The notes under the pieces were generated by a model. That model ran no database searches, was not told where the DNA came from, and saw only the letters and a list, made by a program, of their open reading frames with translations. A stretch of DNA of 64,000 bases from Fragum whitleyi (lineage: Eukaryota > Mollusca > Bivalvia > Cardiida > Cardiidae): contig OX411552.1 of assembly GCA_948146395.1 (NCBI GenBank), positions 12,570,957-12,634,956 of the forward strand. The letters are read 5' to 3'. This document shows, piece by piece, positions 11,340-21,721 of this stretch. Position numbers and translations under genes: made by a program. Numbering within the stretch: position 1 is the stretch's first letter; each line of letters opens with the position of its first letter.

Positions 11340-12440
11340 AACAGAAGGCAGAAGCTTTACTGATGAACCATTAACCGAAGAAGAAATGCTCCGACAAACG
11401 ACAATACAAAAATGAAATAACTATCGTCAACACTCAGACCCAGACCCAAACCACAGAAGAGCCTACAAAATGTTCACCTTGAATCAGAAGATTTAAGTTG
11501 CTGACCAATGTAGACTACGTAGCATCAGGGCTGTTTGGAGAGAGTTCAAGGTTCAAAAATTGAAAGTTGGCGACTCGTTGCAGACTGACTGCACTGTTCA
11601 GAGGAATATATAGGGCCACCTTCCAAAGCCGACAGACCAGTTACGTACAGCCAAGACATCGAAGAAAAGCCTACAGTCATGAATTTTAGCGACTATGTCT
11701 GCCCAATACATGGACAAGCTATCCAACACTGCAAAGAACTTAGTTACTGACACCATTTTTTCAGCAAGACGTTGTGGGCTGACAATTTAACGAAGAGCCA
11801 TAACCTGGCGTTTAGATCCAAGATTCCATGTCAAAATGGCTGCCGGACTACCTATATACAAAGATTGAATTTTTGCACAAAGTCATCATTAAGCAACACC
11901 AAGAAGACGAATTTGACAACCGCCTGATCATCAACATGGAGAAACCCCAATGTATTCTGTCATGGTGCTGACCAAGACAATCAAAACGACAGGGGCAAAG
12001 ACCGAGTCAAGGTTAGAACTACAGGCAGTGACAAAAGACATTTGAAAGTTGTGACAGCCTGTGCCCCCTCCTGTGATATATGCTTCCACCCACGTTGATC
12101 TTCAAGGTGAGTTGATTCTGAAAAACCCAGCTGGATAGGTTATCTGTGTTCAGAAGAAAGGATGGATGGACAAAAACCTTGTGTTATGTTGGATAAAGGA
12201 GATTTACATGCCATTTACCACAAAAGACAGATCACTGTTAGTGTTGGAAAGCTTCAGGGCACATCTCTCAGACTCCATAAAAAAGACTGGGGAAGTGCAA
12301 TGCCGGACCAGCTGTGATGGCCCCCTGTTCCAACATCAAGTGCAAATTTATGACAGTAGGATCCAAGTTTAAAGTATTACTAGTATAAACACTGAGCTGA
12401 CCAAAGCTGTACAAACTGTGTATGTGTATAACCTACACAC
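11340..12440 (+). pseudogene. Decayed pogo/Tigger-type DDE transposase
   Basis: Translations in shifting frames give pieces expected in order in a pogo-family DDE_1 transposase: near 11935 an NME block (usual NMDET), near 12080 PPTLIFKG-like sequence (usual PP.viFKg), and from 12148 an open block with KKGWMDKNLVLCWIKEIYMP and then SLLVLESFRAHL. In intact members the last block reads LLVlDsfraHl with a catalytic Asp; here it is Glu. There are many stops and frame changes, so it is inactive. The N-terminal half is only faintly recognisable. A pogo-type MITE lies 45 bp to the right. Confidence 0.68.
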
Positions 12441-12485
12441 TTAAGTCTGATTAGTGCCTGTGATAGATTAGCGCCTGTGATACTA

Positions 12486-12663
12486 CAGTCAAACCTGTCT
12501 TAGAGGCCACCTGTATTCAGCAAGCAACCTGTCTTAAGCAAGCGGCCACCAAGTTCCATAAAGAACCATTCACACTAAAATTGACCTGTTTTAAGCAAGC
12601 ACCTGTCTTAAGCAACCACTTTTTGAAAGTCCCTTGGGTGCTTGCTTAATACAGGTTTGACTG
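12486..12663. mobile_element. pogo-type MITE, 178 bp
   Basis: Termini CAGTCAAACCTGT and ACAGGTTTGACTG are inverted complements flanked by TA on both sides (12484-12485 and 12664-12665). The interior has repeated CTGTCTTAAGCAAGC. CAGT-beginning TIRs with TA duplication fit the Tc1/pogo group. The right inverted repeat could also be the surviving right end of the larger pogo element whose transposase relic is adjacent. Confidence 0.75.
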
Positions 12664-12768
12664 TACTTTCAAAAAAGCAGGTTAGCTGTTGTCTCCCTTT
12701 TCGACAAAACACAATAGGGGAGTCACCGCCAGCTGTAATTTTCTTGCAGGAAACACCAAGCAAAATCT

Positions 12769-13048
12769 GGCCGCCACCATAGCGCAGTTGGTTAGGCATA
12801 AGACTTCCAATCTGGAAGTCGTGGGTTTGATCCCCAGTGGTAGCAAATATCCTTTCCGACGTTTGTCTCTCACCAATGGGTAGATAATCGTAAACCTATG
12901 TGAGATAGCAGTCGGAGGCTAGGAAAGGGTGTAATGGTAGTATAGGTGAAAGAAATACCAGGAATCCATTGTTAGGTGCTCCGGCCGCTGCGATATAACT
13001 GCGAAATTGTTGAAAGGGGCATAAAACCCATTCAAACAAACAAACAAA
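12769..13048 (+). mobile_element. Intact tRNA-derived SINE with target duplication
   Basis: The head has the A-box phrase ATAGCGCAGTTGGTTAGGC and the B-box phrase GTGGGTTTGATCCCCAG in tRNA-like spacing. The body contains ACCTATGTGAGATAGCAGTC, the tail has GATATAACTGCGAAATTG, and it ends in (CAAA)n. A 14-base direct repeat, ACCAAGCAAAATCT, flanks it at 12755-12768 and 13049-13062. This resembles tail-sharing bivalve SINEs; the exact family was not determined. Confidence 0.85.
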
Positions 13049-13229
13049 ACCAAGCAAAATCTCTGCAACCTTGCCACAAACATCAAGCGAACAATCTTTT
13101 CAATAAATCTCTCACTTTAGATAAGGCAATTTTCCATTTCTTATTTATGTTGCCTTTGACATCCATGGTTCATAAATGTTTTTATGTTCATTGGTTTGGT
13201 TTCTAAAGGTTTTTAGATTAAAAAAAAGT

Positions 13230-13301
13230 GGAGTCTGCAGGACTTGAACCTGCGTTTTCTAGTTCAAAAAATATTCTATTAAAATGTAAATCTGAGACTT
13301 C
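13230..13301 (-). tRNA. tRNA-like sequence, possibly a mitochondrial-type relic (Phe-like GAA)
   Basis: On the minus strand, the 3' part shows a perfect T arm (GCAGG, TTCAAGT loop, CCTGC) followed by AGACTCC and A. The 5' part begins GAAGTCT, which pairs with AGACTCC at six of seven positions. The middle is very AT-rich with a weak D arm. It can form a TTGAACT anticodon loop with anticodon GAA, but position 37 is C and the stem has a mismatch. A functional nuclear tRNA is unlikely; a nuclear copy of a mitochondrial tRNA or a chance fold are the alternatives. Confidence 0.35.
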
Positions 13302-13394
13302 TTTCTCAAACTTCATGATTCTATATTCACTTGTCAGAGTAGACCTATGCTGACCTTCAATTATCCTCTTAGATTACTACACTATTACCCTATT

Positions 13395-14456
13395 CAAGTA
13401 CAAATATGGGAGTGCCAAGGCAGGGCTTTTTGACCCTGAAATCTTTTAACATCTTCTCAGTAACCATTGGGCTGATTTCAACCAAACTGTGTAGAGTGTT
13501 CCATGGGTGACCCTTCTCAAAACTTGTTAGTGAAACTTTGATTGACCCCAAAATATGGCCATGGCAGGGCAGGGCAGTTTTTGACCCTGAAAACATTAAA
13601 CATCTTCTTCTGAGTAAATTTTGATTGACCTCCAAATGTGGGTATGGCAGGGTGGGGCAATTTTTGACCCTGAATCTTCAAACATCTTCTCATCAGTAAC
13701 CATTCGGCGATTTCATCCAAACTTGACAGAAATGTTTCTTCGGTGACCCTTCTCAAAACTTGTTCGGGAAATTTTGATTGACTCCCAAGTATGGGTATGG
13801 CAGGGCGGGGCAGTTTTTGACCCTGAAATCTTTTAACATCTTCTCCTTAGTAACCATATGGCCAATTTTAATCAAACTTGGCAGAAATGTTCCTATGGTG
13901 ACCCTACTCAAAACCTGTTCGTGAAATATTGATTGACCCCAAAATATGGGTGTTGTAAGGTGGGCTTATTTTGAGTCCTAAATCTTTGACATCTCCTCCA
14001 GACCAACTTAGCTGATTTAAGTAAAACTTTACCAAAATGTTCCTTTTTTAAGATTGATCGGAAAATTTGATTGATTGCAAAATATGGGCTTGGCAGGGAG
14101 GGCCTTATTTTGAGCCAGAAATCTTTTGACTGACATCTCCTCCTGAACCACTGGGCTGATTTCTATGAAACTTTACAAAAATGTTACTTGGGTGACCCTC
14201 TTCAAAAATTGTTTGTGAAATTCTGATTGGCCCATAAATATGGGCATTGCATTTGAGCCCGAAATCTTTAAAACATCTTTTTCTCAGTAACTAATGGCTG
14301 GGAGGGGTCTATTTTCTCTTTGAATTTGTGGAACAACATCGCCTTTTCAACAACTTGGCAAATGTAAATGAAACTTTGCAAGAAAGTTTCTTGGGTGAGA
14401 TCCACTTGACCAATAAAATTCAGGTGAGCGGTTTAGGGTCATTCTGGTCCTCTTGT
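13395..14456 (+). mobile_element. Family B1 core array with right end, left end missing
   Basis: About six to seven units of roughly 150-160 bp, each with AATATGGGCATGGCAGGGC-like and TCCTCAGTAACCATTGGGC-like phrases. The right end is TTCAGGTGAGCGGTTTAGGG then TCCTCTTGTT at 14456. The left end with the AGCTCCACTGG signature is absent. The frames open across it are repeat-derived, not genes. Confidence 0.7.
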
Positions 14457-14671
14457 TATATAATAAAAAAACTTAATATATGGCTTCTAATCTGCAGCAA
14501 ATTTGCTGCTAACAGGTGTGACAAACAGTTTGCAGCAAATTTGCGGCAAACTGTTGTAGAAAATAGTTTGCAGCAGGTTTAAGGCAATGATGAAGTAGTT
14601 GAATTCATATAGGTGAGCAGTTTGGCTGAAAAGAACCATGATGGAAGGGTGAAAAGTATCAGACTTATATA

Positions 14672-15208
14672 CACTGCCCTCCAAAAGATCCTTCACACAC
14701 ATTTCATTTATAAGATTTTCAGCTTTAATCTTTTTAAACAAAGTCATAGATTAGTTTTTATTACTTAAAATCTTATTATTCCCATTTGAACGCTACTTTA
14801 GACGACAAAATGACTGTTGATAAAGATACTATTTTAGAATAATGTATAACAGAAAATATTGAGACAAAAGGAGAAAATGCTGATTATCAGTGGAACGTTG
14901 TGAGACTTGTAAATAGCATGCCTAGATGCATGTTCAGGCTGTCTTACCTGCTAATGGAGGCTACACTAAATATTGACAGTTGATCCCCTTGATAGAAAAT
15001 TTGGCAAAATGGTGAACTATTCTGACTTTGTTGATTTTACATGATTTTGCCATTTCTAGTATTGCTTCTTAATTGATACATTGCAAAGATTGCAAAGATA
15101 TAAAGTATACATTTTATTAATAAAAATAATATAAAACTTTGTTTTAAATTACTTAAGCTAAAGATCTTGAAAAAGAAGTGTGTGTGAAGAAACTTTTGGA
15201 GGGCAGTG
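14672..15208. mobile_element. Tc1/mariner-type MITE, 537 bp
   Basis: The inverted ends CACTGCCCTCCAAAAG and CTTTTGGAGGGCAGTG are flanked by TA on both sides. The inverted similarity continues inward for about 70 bp (CTTCACACACA against TGTGTGTGAAG). No transposase frame is present. Confidence 0.8.
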
Positions 15209-15491
15209 TACAGTGTATCCTTCGATCAGAATGCATATATATTCAGGCTGATCTAGTCTATACTGTCTGATAAAGCCTTGTGTAGGCCTACAGCAGGAAA
15301 TACTTTGATCAGCGCGGGAATTAAGGTTTGATAATTACTCAAAATAGCTGTTTACAGTTGAAATGAATCTAATAGATTTTTTTTTAAAAATTTGTCTTTT
15401 TGCAAACTTCCTACTAAGTGCATGATCTAATCAATAAAAAATATGTTTTGCAAACTAACTGCAAACTTCCTGTTTGCAGGAACACATTCAT

Positions 15492-16356
15492 TTTAGCTCA
15501 CCTGAGCACATTGTGCTCAAGGTGAGCTTTTGTGATCATTAAATGTGCGTCGTCTGTCGTCCGGCTTCCGGCGTCAACAATTTTGGTGTTTACATTCTAG
15601 AGGCCACAAATATTACACAATCTTTATGAAACTTGGTCAGATTGTTGGCCAGGTCACAAGAATGAATCCTATTGAAAATGGGAAGGATCCATGTCATATC
15701 AAGGGAAAAAGGGCCTTAAAGACAATTTTCTTGTTTACACTCTAGAGGCTACAAATATGACCCAATCTTCATGAAACTTGGTCAGATTGTTGGCCAGGTC
15801 ACAAGGATGAACCCTATTGGAAATGGGAAATATCCATGCCATATCAAGGGAAAAGGAGCCTAAGACAATTTTCTTGTTCACACTCTAGAGGCCACAAATA
15901 TGGCCCAATCTTCTTGAAACTTGGTCAGATTGTTGGCCAGGTCACAAGGATGAACCCTATTGAAAATGGGAAGAATCCATGCCATATCACAGGAAAAGGG
16001 GCCTTAAAGAAAATTTTCATGTTCACACCCTGGAGGCCACAAATTTGGCCCAATCTTCATGAAACTTGGTTAGAATGTTGGCCAGGTCACAAGAATGAAC
16101 ACTATTGAATATTGGAAGGATACATGCCATATAATGGGAAAAGGGGCCTGACAATTTATGTTTCCACTCTAGTCTCTAGGGGCCACACTGGTTTAGAAAA
16201 GGCTAGAAACTTATGCAGGGATCATAGGAATAAAATAATGTCTTTCTTTGAATAATCTAATGGTCATTTAATGATCTTTAAAGCATTTAATTTTGCTAAG
16301 GGGTGGGACTCAAAGAGACAAAGGTGAGCGATATAGGACCATCATGGTCCTCTTGT
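15492..16356 (+). mobile_element. Complete family A element
   Basis: Left end TTTTAGCTCACCTGAGCAC with its inverted partner GTGCTCAAGGTGAGC, then about four cores of roughly 150 bp. Each core has GAGGCCACAAATATGGCCC and ATCCATGCCATATCA. Right end AAGGTGAGCGATATAGG, hairpin GGACCATCATGGTCC, then TCTTGTT. It is inserted in the GCAGCAAATTTGC-type region. The open frames of 66 and 90 codons inside are core-repeat translations. Confidence 0.8.
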
Positions 16357-16489
16357 TTTTATTTAAGAAGAATGTTTGCAGAAAATGGATTTACTGCAGC
16401 AAACACATATTAAGTTGCTGCCAACTGTTCTCGCAAACAGATTAGTTTGTGGCAAATTTGCAGCAAACTTTGTATTTCCGTAAGGGTCG

Positions 16490-17812
16490 GCTGATTGTCA
16501 CCACAGTTGGTCCTCTACCAAAATAGCTAAAAGAATTAAAATTTGAAAAAAGGGTTGCCAAGGCACTAAGCAGAGTTTATGTCAAGGCATGTCGTCCTTC
16601 ATAAGTCTGCGTGTCCATTAATCTGTACGTAAACTTTTCATTTAAACAAGGTTTCTCCTCTGAAACAACTGGGCAGAATTTTACCAAATATCGTAGGAAT
16701 GATCCTTGGGACGTGCTCTCTCGGATTCCTTTAAGAAATTTGGATCAGGTTTGTACTTTGGACCCTAGAGGCTGACGTGTCATCAAAAAATGGGTAAATT
16801 TGTGAAATATGAAAAAAACAAGATGTGTTTGTGAAACACGAATGCCCCCGGACAGGCATTTTTTTTCAAAGTTTGACCTTGACAGATGACCTTGACCTTG
16901 TCACATGACCTTGACTTTGGTACCAACGGATGCGGATCATTGAGATCTATCATCATGCCAAATATTAGCTTTGTATCTTGAATAGGCTTGAAGATATTGG
17001 CAAGGTTAAGTTTTCGGACAGACGGACAGACAGACGGACACGAGTAAAACAATATGCCCCTGATCTCTCGATACGGGGGCATAGAAAAAAATTCTCTGAA
17101 CACACTGGTAAGAATTTAACCGAACTTTACAGAAATGATCCTCAGGACATGCTCTTTCAGATTCCTATGTTAAATTTGGATCAGGTTGATACTTTTGGCA
17201 CTATGGGCTGACCTGTCACCAACGAAGGGGCACTAATTGTGAAATTAACCCTTTCCCAAACAAGACCTGGTTTTTACGTACCTGGTGGAATGGGCTTGAG
17301 AAAACATTGCAGCCAAAGAAGAAACTGCTGATGACCAGCAGTTTCTCCTTTTGTCTCAATATTTTCTATGCCATACTTTACACAAATTCTATCTTTAACA
17401 ACCTTTATTTTGTCATTTGTGGCAGATTTTGAAGAGGATCACCCTAAAATTTTGCTGTTTTCTTCTCTGAAACTATTGGTCATAATTCAAACAAACTTTA
17501 CAGAAGTCATCAGGGCAAGCTCTTTCAGATTCCTTCATTAAATTTGGATCGGTTGATACATTGGGCATTATGGATTGACATGACGCCAAAAAATGAGCCC
17601 ACAAAGGTGAAAAATGAAAAAATCTTCTTCTGAAACCACTGATCTGAATTTAAACAAACTTTACAGAAATGATCCTCAGGGCATGCCTTTTCAGATTCCT
17701 TCATTTAATTCTGATCGGATTGATAACATAGGTGCTATCGGTTGACTAAAAGGGGGCTCCAAATGTTTAAACATAAAAAAATCTTCTCTGAAACCACTGA
17801 TCATTGATTGAT
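16490..17812 (+). repeat. Degenerate tandem-core array (K-like) with nested C element
   Basis: Units contain TTCTCCTCTGAAACAACTGG, TTTACAGAAATGATCCT and TTTCAGATTCCTT, about 165-180 bp apart, four or five copies. The array is interrupted at 16817-17083 by a family C element lying in an A run. The uninterrupted unit near 17604 (GTGAAAAATGAAAAAATCTT) shows the undisturbed sequence. Ends of the host array are unclear. Confidence 0.55.
16817..17083 (-). mobile_element. Short complete family C (pearl-like) element, one core
   Basis: Read on the + strand it begins AACAAGATGTGTTTGTGAAA and CACGAATGCCCCC. One core with TGACCTTGACCTTGTCACAT follows, then a CAGACGGACAGACAGACGG microsatellite and AAAACAATATGCCCC, ending CGATACGGGGGCAT. 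By analogy with the other families its left (T-run) end is at the right, so it lies on the minus strand. Confidence 0.8.
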
Positions 17813-17920
17813 TGAATGGAGTTTTATGCCGCTTTCAACATTATTTCAGTTATATTGTGGCGGCTGAAGCACCTAAGAATGGATTCCTGGTACTTCTCAC
17901 ACCAGGACAACCACCACATG
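17813..17920 (-). mobile_element. Truncated SINE, tail half only
   Basis: The reverse complement matches the tail of the SINE at 12769-13048: CCAGGAATCCATTCTTAGGT-like sequence, ATATAACTGAAAT and a (CAAT)n-type end. The tRNA-like head is absent. Confidence 0.65.
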
Positions 17921-17984
17921 TGTAGGAAAATCAGGGACAGAGCATAGGGGGAAGGTATAGAACATTGGTGGCCATTTATAGAGA

Positions 17985-18390
17985 AAATCTTTTTCCTCTC
18001 CTGAACCAGGCGGCTAATAACCTTTATATTTGATTAAATCATAAGTTGATATACCTTACAGAAAATAAATAAAGCAACCAGGGGCTATGTAGACGTCTTT
18101 AAATTTCTTTCCAGAAGGCTGATAGCCTTTGTATTTGTCATGGATTATCAGTTCATATATACATCAAGCAATTAATGTTGCACTTCAGGGGCAGAGCACA
18201 AGGAGAGGGAGTAGATCTCTGATCAATACAGAAGTCGTCAAAAATAGTGAAACCATATTGCCAATTTCAACCCTATTAGCTAGTAAATGTTTGAGTTATC
18301 AGAGCAGAAATGATTAAATAGATATAAATCTCTTTTTCTGTGCTTGATTAGACAGATGTAGGTTATAGAGCTATTTTCTCAGGTGAGCTA
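17985..18390 (+). repeat. G-type core fragment with family A right end
   Basis: It contains CTTTATATTTGATTAAATCA and AGGGGCAGAGCACAAGGAG, as in the cores at 8-10 kb, and a degraded AGGTGAGCTACTTAGAGCA at 18380. Truncated. Confidence 0.45.
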
Positions 18391-18850
18391 CTTAGAGCAT
18401 CATCTAGTGGACTTCTACCAAGTTTGTTCATATCAAGACCCAGGGATCATATTTGGGCTCCAACTGGGTGCAACCCTTTTTACATAGAATGAAAGAGTGA
18501 AAATCTATAAAAATTTGAAACCAGAGGGCACACAGCTTTCATATTTGGTATGTAGCATTATCTAGTGGGCCCCTACAGAGTCTGTTCATATCAAGACCCT
18601 GGGGTCATATTTGGGCTCCATGCGGGTGCATCCCTTTTAGCTCATCTGAGCATGATGGGTGCATCCTTTTTAACATAGAATCAAAGAGTGAAAAGGCACA
18701 TCCTTCTTGCTCTTGGCTGAAAATACTCCATGGTATTGATCCTATGTAGAAATGATCTCCTTTTTGACATCTGCCTATTTAATGAATGTGATGTTCCAGG
18801 GGTCAAAGAGACTCAGGTGAGCGATCTAGGACCGTCATGGTCCTCTTGTT
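18391..18850 (+). mobile_element. Long-type family A element, left-truncated
   Basis: It shows the long-type core phrases ATTTGGTATGTAGCATTATC and TCATATCAAGACCCTGGGG shared with 23.6-24.2 kb and 32.7-33.5 kb. It ends CTCAGGTGAGCGATCTAGG, then hairpin and TCCTCTTGTT. An internal TTTTAGCTCATCTGAGCAT at 18637 is a second, degraded left-end-like motif. Confidence 0.6.
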
Positions 18851-18916
18851 TGAGATAAGTGAACATATATTGGTATCTATGGAAACGTTGTGTTAGCGCG
18901 ATCTCAACAGTGTATG

Positions 18917-19943
18917 TTTTTAGCTCCACTGGCTGAAAGCCACTGGGGCTATTGTCATGGCGTTGTGTCCGTCGTGCGTCCGTCCGTCCGTGCGTCCGGT
19001 CGTAAACTTTTTCTTTAAAAATCTTCTCCTCAGAAACTACTGGATGGATTTCAACCAAACTTCACAGAAATGATCCTTGGGTGACCCTCTTTCAAAGTTG
19101 TTCAAGAAATTTTGATCCGATGAAAAACATGGATTTAATGGGCGTGGCTAATTTCCAAATATGGTAAAAAGTGACTTTCTCAGGTTCTAACAGATGGATA
19201 TCAACCAAATTTTACATGAATGATCCTTGGGTGACCCTTTATCAGTCTACCAAAAATTATTGTGATTGGATGAAAAATATGTATTTTATGGGCGGAGGTC
19301 ATTTCTCTATATGTTATATAGTGGAAACTTTGAAAATCATTTTCTCAGAATCTAAATGATGGATATCAACCAAATTTTGCATGAATGATCCTTGGGTGAC
19401 CCTTTATCAGTCTATCAAAAATTATTGTGATCGGATGAAAAATATGTATTTTATAGGCGGAGGTCATTTCTCTATATGTTATATAGTGGAAACTTTGAAA
19501 ATCATTTTCTCAGAATCTAAATTATAGATATCAACCAAATTTTACATGAATGATCCTTGGGTGACCCTTTATCAGTCTACCAAAAATTATTGTGATCGGA
19601 TGAAAAATATGTATTTTATGGGTGGAGGTCATTTCTCTATATGTTATATAGTGCAAACTTTGAAAATCATTTTCTCAGAATTTAAATGATGGATATCAAT
19701 CAAACTTCATTAGTATGATCCTCGGGTGATCCATTATCATTCAGCCAAAAATTATTGTGATTTGAAGAAAAATATGTCTTTTATGGGCGGAGGTAATTTT
19801 TTTATATATGTTATAATAGTGGAAAATCTTTTCAACATCAGTAGAAGCCAAAATATCTAAAAATCTAGTCAAAACTTAGATTTGCTATTACAAGAAATTC
19901 AAGCCTGTGGAGCGACACAAGCCATTCATGGCTTTCTAGTTTA
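18917..19943 (+). mobile_element. Complete family B2 tandem-core element
   Basis: Left end TTTTTAGCTCCACTGG with hairpin GGCTGAAAGCC, then a GTCCGTCGTGCGTCCGTCCG tract. About five cores of roughly 157-160 bp follow, each with TTTTATGGGCGGAGGTCATT, and the right end is GTGGAGCGACACAAGCC. The left-end AGCTCCAC and the right-end GTGGAGCG form subterminal inverted repeats. Cores are close to identical to each other, suggesting recent homogenisation. Confidence 0.75.
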
Positions 19944-20163
19944 ACATTCAATTTAGAATTTATGTTACAATAAAAATGACCCTACACTTACCCTGATCGT
20001 ATTTTAGGCAATTCAATTCAATGGAATACACCAAATTGAAGTTGAATGAATTGGGAACATTGGCGTGCATTTAAAACATTGTTATATTTGAAGATAGATA
20101 CACAAGATTGCATTAAAGTTAAATTTTCAATTTTTGGCGGCTCGAAAAATAGCTTTAAGATAA

Positions 20164-21171
20164 TTTTCAGCTCCACTGGGGCTATCGTCATGGTGTTGTG
20201 TCCGTCGTGCGTCTGTCTGTGCATCCGGTCGTAAACGTAAAAAATCTTCTCCTCAGAAACTACTAGATGAATTTCAACCAAACTTCACAGGAATGATCCT
20301 TGGGTGACCCTCTTTCAAAGTTGTTCCAAGAAATTTTGATCCAATGAAAAACATGGATTTTATGGGCGTGGCTAATTTTCATATATGGTAAAAAGTGAGT
20401 TTTCTCAGATTCTAATTGATGGATTCCAATCAAATTTTACATGAATGATCCTTGGGTGACCCTTTATCAGTCTACAAAAAATGATTGTGATAGGATTGAA
20501 AATATGCATTTTATGGGCGGAGGTCATTTCTCTATATGTTATATAGTGGAAACTTTGAAAATCATTTTCTCAGAATCTATGTGATGGATATCAAGTAAAT
20601 TTTACTTGAATGATCCTTGAGTGACCCTTTATCAGTCTTCCAAAAATGATTGTGATCGGATGAAAAATATGTATTTTATGGGCGGAGGTCATTTCTCTAT
20701 ATGTTATTTAGTGGAAACTTTGAAAATCATTTTCTCAGAATGTAATTGATGGATATAAACCAAATTTCACTGAAATATTCCCTGAGTGACCTTTTATCAA
20801 TTTACCAAAAATTATTGTGATCAGATGAAAAATATATATTTTATGGGCGGAGGTCATTTCTCAATATCTTATATAGTGGAAACTTTGAAAATCATTTTCT
20901 CAGAATCTAATTGATGGATTTCAAACAAACATTTTTGGTATGATCTTTGGGTGACTCATTATCATGCAGCCAAAAATTATTTTGATTGGATGAAAAATGT
21001 GTCCTTAATAAGCGGAGGTCATTTCTCTATATGTTATATAGTGGAAACTTTGAAAATCATTTTCAACATCAGTAGAACCCAAAATATCTAAAAATCTAGT
21101 CAAAACTTTAATTTGCTTTTACAAGAATTTCAAGCTTGTGGAGCGACACAAGCCATTCATGGCTTTCTAGT
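20164..21171 (+). mobile_element. Second family B2 element
   Basis: Left end TTTTCAGCTCCACTGG with the hairpin partly deleted (GGGGCTATCGTCATGG), then GTCCGTCGTGCGTCTGTC. Five cores follow as in the neighbouring copy, ending GTGGAGCGACACAAGCC and GGCTTTCTAGT. A family A left end starts immediately at the T run after it, so the two are head to tail. Confidence 0.72.
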
Positions 21172-21721
21172 TTAGCTCACCTGAGCACAAAGTGCTCATG
21201 GTGAGCTATTGTGATTGTACAATGTCCCTTGTGCATCGTCCACAATTTCTTTAAACATCTTCTCCTCCTTAACCAGTTGGCCAATCTTGATGAAACTTGG
21301 CAGGGATGTTCCTTGGGTCAAGCTCTACCAAAGTTGTTCAAATAAATGAAATCCACCCTTAACTTTCCCTCTACCCGGGCACAACCCTTTTTACATAGAA
21401 TCAAAGAGCGAAAATCTTCAAAAATCTTCTTCTCTAAAACCAGAGGGCAGACAGCTTTCAAATTTGGTATGTAGCATCATCTAGTGGACCTTTACCAAGT
21501 TTGTTCATGTCAAGACCTTGGGGTAGTATTAAGGCTCCATTCTTGCACAACCCTTTTTAGCTTACCTGAGCACGAAGGGTTGAAATAGGAAAAATTAAAA
21601 AAATCTTCTTTGAAACCAGAATGCAGACAGCTTTCATTTTTAGTATGTAGCATATTCTAGTCAACCTCTACCAAGTTTGTTCTTATTAACTCTACCTGGC
21701 CTATTTTTTATGTAATTGCCT
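21171..21721 (+). mobile_element. Long-type family A element, right-truncated
   Basis: Left end TTTAGCTCACCTGAGCAC plus inverted partner, then CTTCTCCTCCTTAACCAGTT and long-type cores (TTTGGTATGTAGCATCATCT). A second left-end-like TTTTAGCTTACCTGAGCAC at 21556 suggests an internal duplication or another truncated copy. No right end before the next A element begins. Confidence 0.55.

Larger units (their letters stand above)
14457..16490. repeat. GCAGCAAATTTGC-rich repeat region split by two insertions
   Basis: Palindromic phrases such as TTTGCAGCAAATTTGC recur at 14495-14580, 15400-15485 and 16370-16475. The blocks between are a Tc1/mariner-type MITE (14672-15208) and a family A element (15492-16356), so the region seems to be one older element opened twice. 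No coding content. Confidence 0.55.

Noticed and set aside
15545..16108. Open frames of 66 and 90 codons
   Set aside because: They are translations of family A cores, repeating the same phrase every unit.
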